From NCBI GenBank assembly GCA_002500745.1, contig DLST01000003.1, positions 229,168 through 293,167 on the forward strand: 64,000 bases of DNA. The letters are read 5' to 3'. The notes under the pieces were generated by a model that was given only the letters and a program-made list of their open reading frames with translations, did no database searches and was not told the origin of the DNA. Shown piece by piece: positions 1-9,223 of the stretch; within the stretch, counting starts at the first letter, position 1; every line of letters begins with the position of its first letter. This stretch comes from Sphingobacterium sp. UBA7855 (GTDB lineage Bacteria > Bacteroidota > Bacteroidia > Sphingobacteriales > Sphingobacteriaceae). A program made the position numbers and the translations under genes.

Positions 1-23
1 GCCCTATCACATGAAGGACTATC

Positions 24-56
24 AAAAAAAAGAGGACGTCTCACGACGGCCTCTTT
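24..56 (-). terminator. Intrinsic terminator of the efflux operon
   Basis: Arms AAAGAGG (29-35) and CCTCTTT (50-56) pair, then, after one mismatch, CGTC (37-40) pairs with GACG (45-48) around a four-base loop. Read on the minus strand the stem is followed by a run of seven T. It lies about 80 bases past the stop codon of the RND/OMF gene. Confidence 0.75.
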
Positions 57-138
57 CCCTGACCTTTTTTGGGTCCAAGAATTAACAAGTTAATTCTTTA
101 TCGCATGAAAAATAGTTTTCCTATTGAAATAAAAAGCC

Positions 139-3100
139 TTATTGCCAGCCCCCTCCTAGGGCTTTATAGAGTAGAATCTGGTTTAACGTACTCTCTTTCT
201 CCAGCTCCACTTTTCCAACTTGAGCTTCCAAAGATTCTTTCTGGGCCGTCACAACATCCAATGATGACACCCTCCCGGCAATAAACAGCTCTTGGGCAGC
301 TTCAATAGATAATTCCAATGCCTGAACATGCTCATCCACGAAATTACGTCGCTTGACGATCGCCTCTTGCGTCATAATCACATTAGAAACTTCATTGTAC
401 GCATTTAAAACCGTTTTTTCATAGTCCACAAACGCTATTCCATAGTCTGCTTTAGCAATCTCATACTGCGTTTTAAGCTGTCTTTGGTTAAATAAGGGAA
501 GTGTAATACCGCCAAAAAGATTATAAGCAATAGATCTATCCAAGTTGAATAGCTTGCCCAAGCTAAAGCTCTGTAATCCTACAAATGGACTTATTGCAAC
601 AGAAGGTAGAAATGCCAGACGTGAAGCTTCCTGGTTGTTTGAAGATGCAATCACCTTGAGATAGGCAGCTTTAATATCCGGACGTTGATTTACCAGGTCA
701 TCTGGTGTACCAAATTGCATGGCATGATATAAATCGGCATTTTCGGTATAAGTACTTCTTACAATCGGTTGATAAAAGCGTCCCAATAACCCATTGATAT
801 GATGTTCCCACAAAGCTATCTCCTGCAGTAACTGCTCCTTGGCCGCTTTGGAGTTGGCTAATAAGGCCTTAAATTGCTGTACAGATAGCTCCGTTGCATA
901 ACCAGCATCCTTTTTTACCTCAACAACTTCTAATGCATTCTTATGCAATGCAATATTCCGATCGTATACCTTTATTTTTTGGTCCAACGCTATCAGTTCA
1001 TAATAAGCCGTGGCAATATTAGAGACCAACTCTGTTTCTAAAAGGCGCTTACCTTCCTGTTCAGCTAAAAAGCCAAAGTAAGCTGCTTGTTTTTGGCTCT
1101 TCAACTTTCCCCAAAGGTCAATTTCCCAGGAGGAGCGAAGTCCTATAAAATAATCTGGAATAAAGGGCTCAGGCAATTTTTCATCACTCTTCAGGTTTTC
1201 TGAAAAATTTGAATCATAGTTACCTATTCCCGATTCTGTATAATGTCCATATTTCCGTATTCCCCCTTCCACTGCAGCTTCAACGGTTGGCCCTAATGCC
1301 GCCTTACGCTGTTTAAAATAAGCTTGTGCAGATTCCAGTCGTAAGATCGATTGACGAATATCCATATTATTCAGCAAAGCAGAATCAATCAGAGAAATTA
1401 ATTTTGGATCCCTAAAGATTTCCTTCCAGGACCTGCGGCCTACATTTAAACTATCCGGCGAGATGCTTTTGGAAAATGAAGCCGGTACATTTACTTTCTC
1501 CGGTTGATGCGCCTTTTTAGGCACCGAACAACTACCCAATAAAATAAGTGCGGCTATGACTAGAGAAGCCTGTTTGACAACGTGTTTCTTATTATCCTTC
1601 TTTGAGAATAAAATCACTAATCCGGGGATGACAAGAATCCCGAGTATGGTTCCGATAAGCATCCCCCCAACCGCAGCGGTACCAATACTCCGATTGCCCA
1701 ATGCACCGGCCCCACTGGCCATCATCAAAGGAATCAAACCTGCTATAAATGCAAAGGAAGTCATTAATATGGGACGCAAACGTGCAACCGCTCCTTCAAT
1801 GGAAGCTGTCACAATATCCATTCCCTGCTTATATTTCAAATTGGCATATTCCACAATCAAGATGGCGTTCTTACCCAACAAACCAATCAGCATCACCAAT
1901 GCTACCTGCGCATAGATATTGTTTTCCAGTCCGAAGACTTTCAAGAAAATAAATGCGCCAAAGATCCCTGCCGGAAGACAGAGGAGAACCGGTAAAGGCA
2001 ACAGAAAACTTTCATACTGCGCACATAACAACAGGTAGACAAATAGAAGACATAGGGCAAAAATATACAAAGCCTGGTTTCCAGAGATCTTTTGCTCACG
2101 GGTCATACCGGACCATTCGATACTATAGCCTTGCGGCAAAGAAGAAGCAATTTTTTCCACTTCGTCGATGGCTTGACCTGAGCTGAAACCTGCTGAAGAC
2201 TGCCCTGTAATCATGGCTGAACTAAACATGTTGTAACGCGTGATTTGTTCAGGCCCATAAATTCTTTCCATGGAAATAAAGGCATTGTAAGGTACCATCT
2301 CACCTGTCTCATTCTTTACATATAGGCGCAATACATCTTCTGGGCGTTGGCGATATTCGGGGCCAGCCTGAACCATCACTTTATACATTTGTCCATAGCG
2401 AATAAAGTTTGTTGCATAAAGACTTCCCATCAAGGTCTGAAGTGTATTCATGGCATTTTCTACTGATATCCCCTTTTTTGCAGCCATATCGTAGTCAACC
2501 TTCAGCATATATTGCGGGAAGTTCACATCAAAGCTGGAGCTGATATCCTGAAGGATCTCGCTTTTTTCCATATCGTCCATAAACTTCTGCAGTACTTCGG
2601 CCGTTTTATTCAGATCCTCATTACCGCTTCGATCCAAAAGTCGCAACTCAAAACCCGACGAATTACCAAATCCAGGTACCGTCGGCGGGGGAAAGAAATC
2701 AATCTGTGCATCAGCAAAGTCTTTGGTTTTATCGCGTAGCTCCTTAATGACATCATCGACAGTCTGGTCCCGCTCTTTCCAAGGCTTAAGGTTAATCATA
2801 CCCATTCCATAGGAAGCTCCTGATACTTCGGTAACTATACTATATCCGGACAAGGTCGAAACAGTTTCAACAACATCGAGCTTTCGTGATACGGAGTCAA
2901 TTTTATCCAAAACGCGTTCTGTGCGGTCTACAGTTGCACCCGGCGGTGTCGTTACCGCAACATAGATCATCCCTTGATCTTCTGTCGGAATAAAACCAGC
3001 GGGTAAGATGGCACTACTGCCCCAAGTTGCGACAAAAAATCCTCCCAACAAAAGCAGTGTTAGTCCGCGTCGTGCACTCGTTTTTACCAAAATACCTTTA

Positions 3101-4689
3101 TAGCCAAAGGCAGTTCTATCATAGATGTGGTTGAATTTTTTAAAGAAACGATCCAACCAGTTATTCGATGGTTTACGGTCATGTGGCGATTTTAGGAAAA
3201 GTGCACACAAAGCGGGCGTCAATGTTAAAGCGTTGATTCCCGAAATAACAATAGCGGCGGCGAGTGTCAGTGAAAATTGACGATAAAATATTCCGACTGG
3301 TCCTGAAAGAAAGGCTACTGGAACAAAAACAGCCGACATAACTAAGGTGATGGCCACAACGGCACCACCAACTTCTTTCATGGCTTCTAATGTCGCTTCC
3401 ATAGGTTGGAGATGCTCCTCTTCCATTTTGGCATACACAGCTTCCACGACAACAATACCATTATCTACCACAATTCCTATCGCCAATACCAATGCAAATA
3501 AGGTCAACAGATTGATGGAGAAACCGAGCATCTGCATACAAAATAGTGCGCCAATCAAACACACGGGCACGGCCAAAATAGGGATAATTGTGGCTCTAAA
3601 ATCTTGCAAAAAGATAAATACCACAATAAAAACCAAAAGGAATGCCTCTAATAAGGTTTTGATAACAGAAGATATTGAGGCATCCAAAAACCGCGACACA
3701 TCATATCCCATCGTATAGGTCATGCCCGTCGGGAACTGGGTCTGTTTCAGCTCTGCCATCCGATCCTTTACACGCTGAATCACCTCCTGTGCGTTTGATC
3801 CGGGCAATTGCTTTAACATGATGGAAGCAGAGGGCCGACCATCGGTTTTGGATACCATTTCGTAATCTAATGAGCCGAATTCAACATCAGCAACGTCTTT
3901 AATACGAATAATGGAGCCATTGGCCGTGGCGCGAATAGGAACGTTAGCGTATTCCTCAATTTCAGTGAATTTACCTGGATAGCGCAAAACATATTGTTGC
4001 ATATTACGCATTTTATCCGAGCTGATACCTGTTTGACCTGGCGCCGCCTCGATATTCTGTTTCCGCAATGCAGCAACTACATCCTCAGCAGAAATATTAT
4101 AAGCTGCCATACGGTCAGGCTTAACCCAAACACGCATCGCATAGTCGCGCATCCCCATAATCTGAGCAAGTCCAACCCCCTCAATACGTTTCAGTTCCTT
4201 TAGAATGTTAATGTCCGCGAAGTTGTAAATGAATCTTTCATCTGCCGTTTCATCTTCCGTAAAAACATTGAGATACATCAACATGGAATTGACCTCTTTC
4301 TCTGTCGTAACCCCTGCTTTAATTACTTCCTCGGGTAGTTCATCCAATACTGTTGTCACGCGATTTTGTACGTTTACGGCAGCGATATCTGGATCCGTGC
4401 CGACTTCGAAAAAGATCTGAATCACTGTGCTTCCGTTATTGGTAGACACCGAGTTCATGTAAGTCATCCCTGCAACACCGTTAATTGCTTTTTCTAAAGG
4501 AATAGCAACTGCATTTGTACTTACTTCAGCATTAGCTCCTGTGTAATTGGCATTGACGACTACCGAAGGTGGGACAATATCCGGGAATTGTGTAATGGGC
4601 AAAGTAAATAAGGCCAACAGACCCAAAAGTGTAATAAACACCGAAATAACCAACGACAGTATGGGCCGTTTTATAAATGTTTCAAACAT
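139..4689 (-). CDS. RND multidrug efflux permease fused to a TolC-type outer-membrane factor
   Basis: A 1516-residue protein. Residues 1 to about 1040 are a complete HAE1/AcrB-type proton-driven inner-membrane pump: MFETFIKRPI start, first TM helix, PN/PC porter domains, IPTEDQG motif, and a C-terminal TM block with GLLGKNAILIVE (the AcrB Lys940 region) and ARLRPILMT. The AcrB proton-relay pair Asp407-Asp408 appears as D409-N410. After the last TM helix and a basic linker comes a second hydrophobic stretch with a lipobox LLGSC (Cys1054), then about 460 residues of an NodT/OprM-type outer-membrane factor (SWKEIFRDPKL near its start, repeated helical regions, SSLDVVTAQ near the end). Permease and channel are therefore one reading frame. 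The adaptor gene lies 13 bases upstream, so the full tripartite pump is one operon. Substrate unknown. The frame is open without interruption; a lost stop codon between two once-separate genes is the simplest origin. Confidence 0.9.
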   Translation of the reverse strand: MFETFIKRPILSLVISVFITLLGLLALFTLPITQFPDIVPPSVVVNANYTGANAEVSTNAVAIPLEKAINGVAGMTYMNSVSTNNGSTVIQIFFEVGTDPDIAAVNVQNRVTTVLDELPEEVIKAGVTTEKEVNSMLMYLNVFTEDETADERFIYNFADINILKELKRIEGVGLAQIMGMRDYAMRVWVKPDRMAAYNISAEDVVAALRKQNIEAAPGQTGISSDKMRNMQQYVLRYPGKFTEIEEYANVPIRATANGSIIRIKDVADVEFGSLDYEMVSKTDGRPSASIMLKQLPGSNAQEVIQRVKDRMAELKQTQFPTGMTYTMGYDVSRFLDASISSVIKTLLEAFLLVFIVVFIFLQDFRATIIPILAVPVCLIGALFCMQMLGFSINLLTLFALVLAIGIVVDNGIVVVEAVYAKMEEEHLQPMEATLEAMKEVGGAVVAITLVMSAVFVPVAFLSGPVGIFYRQFSLTLAAAIVISGINALTLTPALCALFLKSPHDRKPSNNWLDRFFKKFNHIYDRTAFGYKGILVKTSARRGLTLLLLGGFFVATWGSSAILPAGFIPTEDQGMIYVAVTTPPGATVDRTERVLDKIDSVSRKLDVVETVSTLSGYSIVTEVSGASYGMGMINLKPWKERDQTVDDVIKELRDKTKDFADAQIDFFPPPTVPGFGNSSGFELRLLDRSGNEDLNKTAEVLQKFMDDMEKSEILQDISSSFDVNFPQYMLKVDYDMAAKKGISVENAMNTLQTLMGSLYATNFIRYGQMYKVMVQAGPEYRQRPEDVLRLYVKNETGEMVPYNAFISMERIYGPEQITRYNMFSSAMITGQSSAGFSSGQAIDEVEKIASSLPQGYSIEWSGMTREQKISGNQALYIFALCLLFVYLLLCAQYESFLLPLPVLLCLPAGIFGAFIFLKVFGLENNIYAQVALVMLIGLLGKNAILIVEYANLKYKQGMDIVTASIEGAVARLRPILMTSFAFIAGLIPLMMASGAGALGNRSIGTAAVGGMLIGTILGILVIPGLVILFSKKDNKKHVVKQASLVIAALILLGSCSVPKKAHQPEKVNVPASFSKSISPDSLNVGRRSWKEIFRDPKLISLIDSALLNNMDIRQSILRLESAQAYFKQRKAALGPTVEAAVEGGIRKYGHYTESGIGNYDSNFSENLKSDEKLPEPFIPDYFIGLRSSWEIDLWGKLKSQKQAAYFGFLAEQEGKRLLETELVSNIATAYYELIALDQKIKVYDRNIALHKNALEVVEVKKDAGYATELSVQQFKALLANSKAAKEQLLQEIALWEHHINGLLGRFYQPIVRSTYTENADLYHAMQFGTPDDLVNQRPDIKAAYLKVIASSNNQEASRLAFLPSVAISPFVGLQSFSLGKLFNLDRSIAYNLFGGITLPLFNQRQLKTQYEIAKADYGIAFVDYEKTVLNAYNEVSNVIMTQEAIVKRRNFVDEHVQALELSIEAAQELFIAGRVSSLDVVTAQKESLEAQVGKVELEKESTLNQILLYKALGGGWQ

Positions 4690-4702
4690 AATCTATCCTC
4701 CG

Positions 4703-5809
4703 CTACAATTTCCTCATTTTTGGATTAATTTTCATTCCACTCCGCAGTCCTTGCACTCCTTCATAAACAACTTTGGCGTTGGAATCCAAACCTCCGTCCA
4801 CAATATAATAATGTCCTACACGCGGACCAGCACTAAAAGGTATCATTTTAACGGTACTATCTGCCTGTAGTGTGTACACATAGGTCTTATCCTGAATCTC
4901 AAATACCGACTTTTGATGTACAAATGTGTGCTCCCCTGTCTCCATAGGTACCGCGATCTTACCAGTTGCGCCGTGTTTTAGAATATGTTCGGCATTTGGG
5001 AATTGGACTCGAAGGGCAATGGATCCTGTATTGGCTTCAAACTCACTTTCAACAAGATGTGCAATTCCTTCATGTGGATAGAGTTCGCCATTCGCTAAAA
5101 TTAATTTCACCGACTTTTGCGTTTCTTTGCCATTGAGCTTATCGCGCATAAGTGCTAGATACTCCCGTTCAGAAATATCAAAATAAACATTCACTTTGCT
5201 GAGGTCAGAGATGGTTGTAATCAAACTTCCTTCGGTCAAAAGAGAGCCCTCACGCAATAAGATACGGTCTATACGCCCGTCGAATGGAGCCCGTATAACC
5301 GTATAATCCAATCTTGTCTGCGCCTGATTAACCAACGCACGAGCTTCCTCTATTTTAGAATTGGATGCTTTTAGCTGAATCTTTAATAAATTATACTCCG
5401 AAGGGCTCACAATATTCTTGTCAACCAATTTTTGAGTTCGTTCCATCTCCAGTTTTATCTTTTGAGATTCGGCAATAGCATTATCATACTGTGCTTTGGC
5501 TTTGGCTAACTCTGATCGGTATTCCTCATTATTATATTTAAATAATAGCTGTCCTTTCTTTACCCAGACGCCTTCATCGACATAGATTTTATCCAAAAAA
5601 CCATTCAGTTTTGAGCGAATCTCGACGTTTTTTAAGGCTTGAACATCTGCAATATACTCCTGATAAACAGTGGTGTCCATCACCATCAAAGATGCAACGG
5701 GTATATTTTTGAGTTCTTCTTTCTGATCAGCGTTAGCATTAGAGGAGCGGCATGATGCCAACATCCCAACCGCGCCAAGTAAAAGGCACAGTATCCGTAA
5801 TTTGTTCAT
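4703..5809 (-). CDS. RND efflux periplasmic adaptor (membrane fusion protein, AcrA/HlyD type)
   Basis: A 368-residue lipoprotein: signal peptide ending at MLASC (Cys20), barrel-sandwich/lipoyl half-motif around residues 60-100 (SKLNGFLDKIYVDEGVWVKKGQLLF), an alpha-helical hairpin to about 165 with coiled-coil composition, the returning lipoyl half (YTVIRAPFDGRIDR) and beta-barrel/membrane-proximal domains. It would be anchored in the inner membrane's outer leaflet and join the permease to the outer-membrane channel. It is the first gene of the operon, 13 bases ahead of the permease/channel fusion, the usual adaptor-permease order. No TetR-type regulator is adjacent. Confidence 0.92.
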   Translation of the reverse strand: MNKLRILCLLLGAVGMLASCRSSNANADQKEELKNIPVASLMVMDTTVYQEYIADVQALKNVEIRSKLNGFLDKIYVDEGVWVKKGQLLFKYNNEEYRSELAKAKAQYDNAIAESQKIKLEMERTQKLVDKNIVSPSEYNLLKIQLKASNSKIEEARALVNQAQTRLDYTVIRAPFDGRIDRILLREGSLLTEGSLITTISDLSKVNVYFDISEREYLALMRDKLNGKETQKSVKLILANGELYPHEGIAHLVESEFEANTGSIALRVQFPNAEHILKHGATGKIAVPMETGEHTFVHQKSVFEIQDKTYVYTLQADSTVKMIPFSAGPRVGHYYIVDGGLDSNAKVVYEGVQGLRSGMKINPKMRKL

Positions 5810-6098
5810 AGGGAAATAATCTTCTTTTTAGTGGTCACTATGGAATACCCAATCAATTTTTTATCCATGTAGGCGTTTACCGAACATGGGTATTTCATCA
5901 ACGATAATAAAATGTTAAATTCTCTTGCTAGCCATTAAATTTCAATGACTGAAGGGATCATGTAAGCAAAGGGAACTACGATAACTTCATCAAGTATGAG
6001 GTGTACGCTATAACCTCGGTCGTATGACGCACAAAAACTGTCATACTTTTCAACTTTAATGAAATGTAGCTTTGATTGAAAAGATAAATAGAGAATAA
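5810..6098. other. Intergenic region upstream of the efflux operon
   Basis: No convincing gene. It should hold the promoter and leader of the efflux operon, but I find no clean TAnnTTTG element on the minus strand. An imperfect inverted repeat (GAATACCCA near 5843, TGGGTATTTC near 5885) has a loop of about 26 bases and no T run, so its role is unclear. Confidence 0.4.
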
Positions 6099-6461
6099 TT
6101 AGAATGGTCGAAACCGGTATAGGAATCGATAGTACCCCGGCCGACAGAGGGTTTTAGAACGGTAAAAAGGATGTTCGTGATCCTTTGCAAAGCATAAAGC
6201 GGTGAAAACAATACCGAAAACGAAAATGAAAATTGGCAACACTTGATTATTGACAGCAAATATGCGATAATCATCCTGCAACAGCACTTTTTCCTCATGG
6301 GAAGATTGAATAGGATCCAAATCCAATACATCATCTAAAAAATACTCCACAATAGTCTCGCCCGCATGCACAACCTGTCCCGTTGCCGACGAGAAAGAAT
6401 CATACGTCAACAAATTAAGGTATGCAAAGAGTATTAACAAATGAAATATTTTACCTAACAT
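6099..6461 (-). CDS. Small membrane/secreted protein of unknown function, upstream of the efflux genes
   Basis: A 120-residue protein with an N-terminal hydrophobic segment (residues 5-20), an acidic middle (EYFLDDVLDLDPIQ), a second hydrophobic segment around 75-92 (LPIFIFVFGIVFTALCF) and the ending PGYYRFLYRFRPF. From memory, small proteins with this layout and this aromatic/basic tail occur in other Bacteroidota, so I take it as real; no function is known to me. A TAnnTTTG promoter element sits 18-25 bases upstream of the start, which supports the start. The gene precedes the adaptor by 289 bases on the same strand and might be co-transcribed with it. An overlapping frame (6056-6334) is judged spurious. 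Confidence 0.65.
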   Translation of the reverse strand: MLGKIFHLLILFAYLNLLTYDSFSSATGQVVHAGETIVEYFLDDVLDLDPIQSSHEEKVLLQDDYRIFAVNNQVLPIFIFVFGIVFTALCFAKDHEHPFYRSKTLCRPGYYRFLYRFRPF

Positions 6462-6478
6462 ATTGTAATTAAGAACGA

Positions 6479-6486
6479 CAAAGATA
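6479..6486 (-). promoter_or_regulatory. -7 promoter element for the small membrane protein
   Basis: The minus strand reads TATCTTTG, an exact match to the Bacteroidota -7 consensus TAnnTTTG, 18-25 bases upstream of the ATG at 6461. A partial TTG lies further upstream. Assigned by motif only. Confidence 0.5.
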
Positions 6487-6520
6487 TGATTTTAAATACC
6501 CAAGATTATTGTATTCATGT

Positions 6521-6561
6521 AAAAAAACCATGACAGCCTCAAAATTAACTATCATGGTTTT
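6521..6561 (-). terminator. Intrinsic terminator after the first GH92 gene
   Basis: A perfect 10-bp inverted repeat, AAAACCATGA (6524-6533) and TCATGGTTTT (6552-6561), with an 18-base loop. On the minus strand the stem runs into a T tract (6521-6527 as A on plus). It lies about 110 bases past the GH92 stop codon and separates that gene from the efflux region. Confidence 0.7.
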
Positions 6562-6669
6562 CAAATACAACTCAATTTTCATCGATTGTTAAGAACTTTT
6601 AACGTTCAATGAAGTGCTAAATTTTCGTATAGATCAAGGATTAGCGAACTTACTGCTGTAGCAATTTTA

Positions 6670-8964
6670 TCACTTATCTATCTTTTCACGACTAAAGGAA
6701 TACGGAGCATCCGCTTTTTTTGTACCTCTATTTTTATTTGGGGCATCGCTCATTTTGAACTGAAGGTTGGCGCCCTGCACTAAGTCTTTATAACGGATAT
6801 AATTCCTGCCATAAGGTTTTCCATTCCAGGAAAGTTGGTCTACATAGACCTGATCCCCCCCCTTTTGCTTCGCTTCAATCAGCACTTTTTTACCGTTCTC
6901 AAGACTTAGGGTCACCTTATCAAATTGCGGAGAACCGATCACATATTCTCCTGATCCGGGTGAAACGGGATAAAATCCCAATGAAGAAAAAACATACCAC
7001 GCCGAGGTCTGCCCATTGTCTTCATCCCCACAATAGCCATCCGGTGTGGGCAAATACAGTTTATCCATTATTTTACGTACCCAATATTGTGCTTTCCATG
7101 GCTCTGCAGCATAGTTATAAAGGTAGGGCATATGTTGAATTGGTTGATTACCATGCGCATACTGTCCCATATTCATCACCTGCATCTCACGCATTTCGTG
7201 TATCATACCGCGACTCTTCATCCCCTCATAACTCGGAATAACAAATACAGTATCCAACATGGATACAAACGACTTATTACCACCCATTAAATCAATTAAA
7301 CCTTGAGGATCGTGGAATACGCAAAAACTCCAATGCCAAGCATTTCCTTCGGTATATTCTCTCGACCAAGCACTCGGGTCAAAATTGGGAACGAATGAAC
7401 CGTCGGCGTTTTTTCCGCGCATCAGTTTAGTACTTGGATCAAACAGATTTTTATAGTTCATTGCCCGTTTGGCATAAATCGCTGTCTCCGCCTTGGGTCT
7501 ACCCAGCGCTTTACCAAACTCATAGATACACCAGTCGTTATAGGCATACTCCAGTGAGCGCGCTACATTTTGGTCGACCTTTACGTCGGCGGGGATATAG
7601 CCTAATTTGTTATAGTATTCGTAACCAAAACGGCCAGTAGAGGTATGTTTAGGATAGGCATTATTGGCACCATGTTTCAATGCTTCCCACAATAACTCTT
7701 TATCATATCCCTTCCGACCAGTAATTAACGCATCCGCAACAATAGATGCAGAATTGTTTCCAATCATCGATGCGCGGTGTCCTGGAGAAGCCCACTCAGG
7801 AAGATAGCCGCTCTCTTTATAAGCATTTACCAAGCCTTCTTGCATACGATCGTTCATAGAAGGGTACAATAAATTTAATAATGGAAATAAACTTCGGAAT
7901 GTATCCCAAAAACCTGTATCTGTAAACATTTCTCCAGGTAACACCTGACCATTGTAGGGGCTATAGTGAATACGGTTACCACTTGCGTCAATCTCCGAAA
8001 AATCTCTAGGGAAAAGTGTTGATCGGTACAAACAAGAATAAAATGTACGCAGTCTGTCAATATTTTGGTCTTCAACTTGTACACGTCCCAGCACGTCATT
8101 CCACTGCGCTTTACCTTCGTCAACAACCTGCTGAAATGTCTTCGACTTAACTTCTTTCAAATTAATTTCTGCCTGTTCAAAACTTATAAAAGAGGAAGCG
8201 ATCCGAGCAATGACTTTCTCGCCTCTCTTCAAGGAAGGAAAGCCAACGACTGCTCCGGCGTGATTATCCTGAATTTCCAATTCATCTGTTCTTATCGCGC
8301 CGCTTTTAACAGCAGCTTTGTAGGAGAAAGGTCTATCAAAGGTAATGACAAAATAATTTTTAAAATTATCCGGAACGCCGCCGCTATTCTTTGTTGAATA
8401 ACCGATGATCTTATTTTCCTGAGGAATTACTTTAATATAAGAGCCCTTATCAAAGGCATCGATAATAACGTAAGCACTATCTGTTTTAGGAAAGGTAAAC
8501 TGGAAGATTGCCGCTCGTTGCGACGGAGATAATTCAGTTGTTACATCGTGATCTGCGAGATAAACACTATAATAGTAAGGTTTTGCAATTTCGGCTTTAT
8601 GTGAAAACCAGCTTGCTCGTTTTTCCTGATCAAATTGCGGAGTTCCCGTGACAGGCATGATTGAAAACTGCCCATAATCATTATTCCAAGGGCTTGGTTG
8701 ATGGGTTTGCTTGAACCCTTTGATTTTATCTGCCGTGTAAGTATATACCCAGCCGTCTCCCATCTTGCCTGTCTGTGGTGTCCAGAAATTCATACCCCAT
8801 GGCCTTGCGATCGCTGGATAGGTATTCCCGTTAGACAATTCATACTTCGATTCGGTACCGATCAGAGGATTCACAAAGTCAACCGGTGAGGACTGCTGCG
8901 CCATAGCTGTATGAATAGCGCATAGAAAAAGAATGCTACCTGTAAGTTTTTTAATATTAAACAT
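6670..8964 (-). CDS. GH92 family exo-alpha-mannosidase (DEDNGQ subtype)
   Basis: A 764-residue exported enzyme with a signal peptide ending at AMAQQ (about residue 22). The N-terminal beta-sandwich begins VNPLIGTES, followed by the (alpha/alpha)6 catalytic domain. Visible family hallmarks are TEGNAWHWS (Glu539, probable general acid) and GYCGDEDNGQTSAWY (Asp647, Glu648, Asp649, acidic/calcium cluster). GH92 enzymes are Ca2+-dependent inverting exo-mannosidases that trim alpha-mannan or high-mannose N-glycans in the periplasm or on the surface. The protein closely resembles the one at 30960-33308 (same ELSNGNTYP, ARPWGMN and HQPSPW blocks), so the two are paralogues. It is a single-gene unit with its own LacI-type operator upstream (9002-9017) and its own terminator. 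Exact linkage specificity cannot be read from the sequence. Confidence 0.93.
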   Translation of the reverse strand: MFNIKKLTGSILFLCAIHTAMAQQSSPVDFVNPLIGTESKYELSNGNTYPAIARPWGMNFWTPQTGKMGDGWVYTYTADKIKGFKQTHQPSPWNNDYGQFSIMPVTGTPQFDQEKRASWFSHKAEIAKPYYYSVYLADHDVTTELSPSQRAAIFQFTFPKTDSAYVIIDAFDKGSYIKVIPQENKIIGYSTKNSGGVPDNFKNYFVITFDRPFSYKAAVKSGAIRTDELEIQDNHAGAVVGFPSLKRGEKVIARIASSFISFEQAEINLKEVKSKTFQQVVDEGKAQWNDVLGRVQVEDQNIDRLRTFYSCLYRSTLFPRDFSEIDASGNRIHYSPYNGQVLPGEMFTDTGFWDTFRSLFPLLNLLYPSMNDRMQEGLVNAYKESGYLPEWASPGHRASMIGNNSASIVADALITGRKGYDKELLWEALKHGANNAYPKHTSTGRFGYEYYNKLGYIPADVKVDQNVARSLEYAYNDWCIYEFGKALGRPKAETAIYAKRAMNYKNLFDPSTKLMRGKNADGSFVPNFDPSAWSREYTEGNAWHWSFCVFHDPQGLIDLMGGNKSFVSMLDTVFVIPSYEGMKSRGMIHEMREMQVMNMGQYAHGNQPIQHMPYLYNYAAEPWKAQYWVRKIMDKLYLPTPDGYCGDEDNGQTSAWYVFSSLGFYPVSPGSGEYVIGSPQFDKVTLSLENGKKVLIEAKQKGGDQVYVDQLSWNGKPYGRNYIRYKDLVQGANLQFKMSDAPNKNRGTKKADAPYSFSREKIDK

Positions 8965-9001
8965 ATTTATGCTTTTGGGTTGAACGTTTATAATGCAAAA
9001 G

Positions 9002-9017
9002 GCTAAAACGTATTAGT
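9002..9017 (-). promoter_or_regulatory. LacI-family type operator upstream of GH92 (site O1)
   Basis: GCTAAAACGTATTAGT is a near-perfect palindrome with a central CG step, typical of LacI/GalR operators. It is 38-53 bases upstream of the GH92 start. Fifteen of sixteen bases are identical to the site before the GH92 gene at 30960-33308, and the match continues on its plus-strand right side (TAAA then ATA). Confidence 0.7.
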
Positions 9018-9111
9018 AAATATAGGTAAGAAATTTAAATATAGCCGATTGACAAGCTATTTTTCACAAGATGGTTACAAAAAAAAGCGAACAGCCCCTA
9101 TCACTCCAAAT

Positions 9112-9164
9112 AAAATAGCCGCAAGATATTGTCTTTGTCAAACCAATACCTTACGGCTAATTTT
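9112..9164 (-). terminator. Terminator of the 11-gene SusC/SusD operon
   Basis: Long imperfect hairpin: arm 9112-9131 (AAAATAGCCGCAAGATATTG) pairs with 9144-9164 using G-U pairs and one bulged base around a 12-base loop. On the minus strand it ends in a TATTTTATTT stretch. It sits 60 bases past the stop of the last operon gene and before the GH92 promoter region. Confidence 0.65.
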
Positions 9165-9223
9165 TAAACCAATGAGCCTCTTGTCGCTAACAACCTCAAC
9201 GAACTGTTGTCAATTTTTGGTGC

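Noticed and set aside
5843..5894. Inverted repeat near the efflux operon considered as an attenuator
   Set aside because: The loop is about 26 bases, one arm position is mismatched and no T run follows.
6056..6334. A 92-codon minus-strand frame overlapping the small membrane protein
   Set aside because: It starts inside the other frame, has no promoter or signal-like start of its own, and its cysteine-rich composition looks like an out-of-frame reading.
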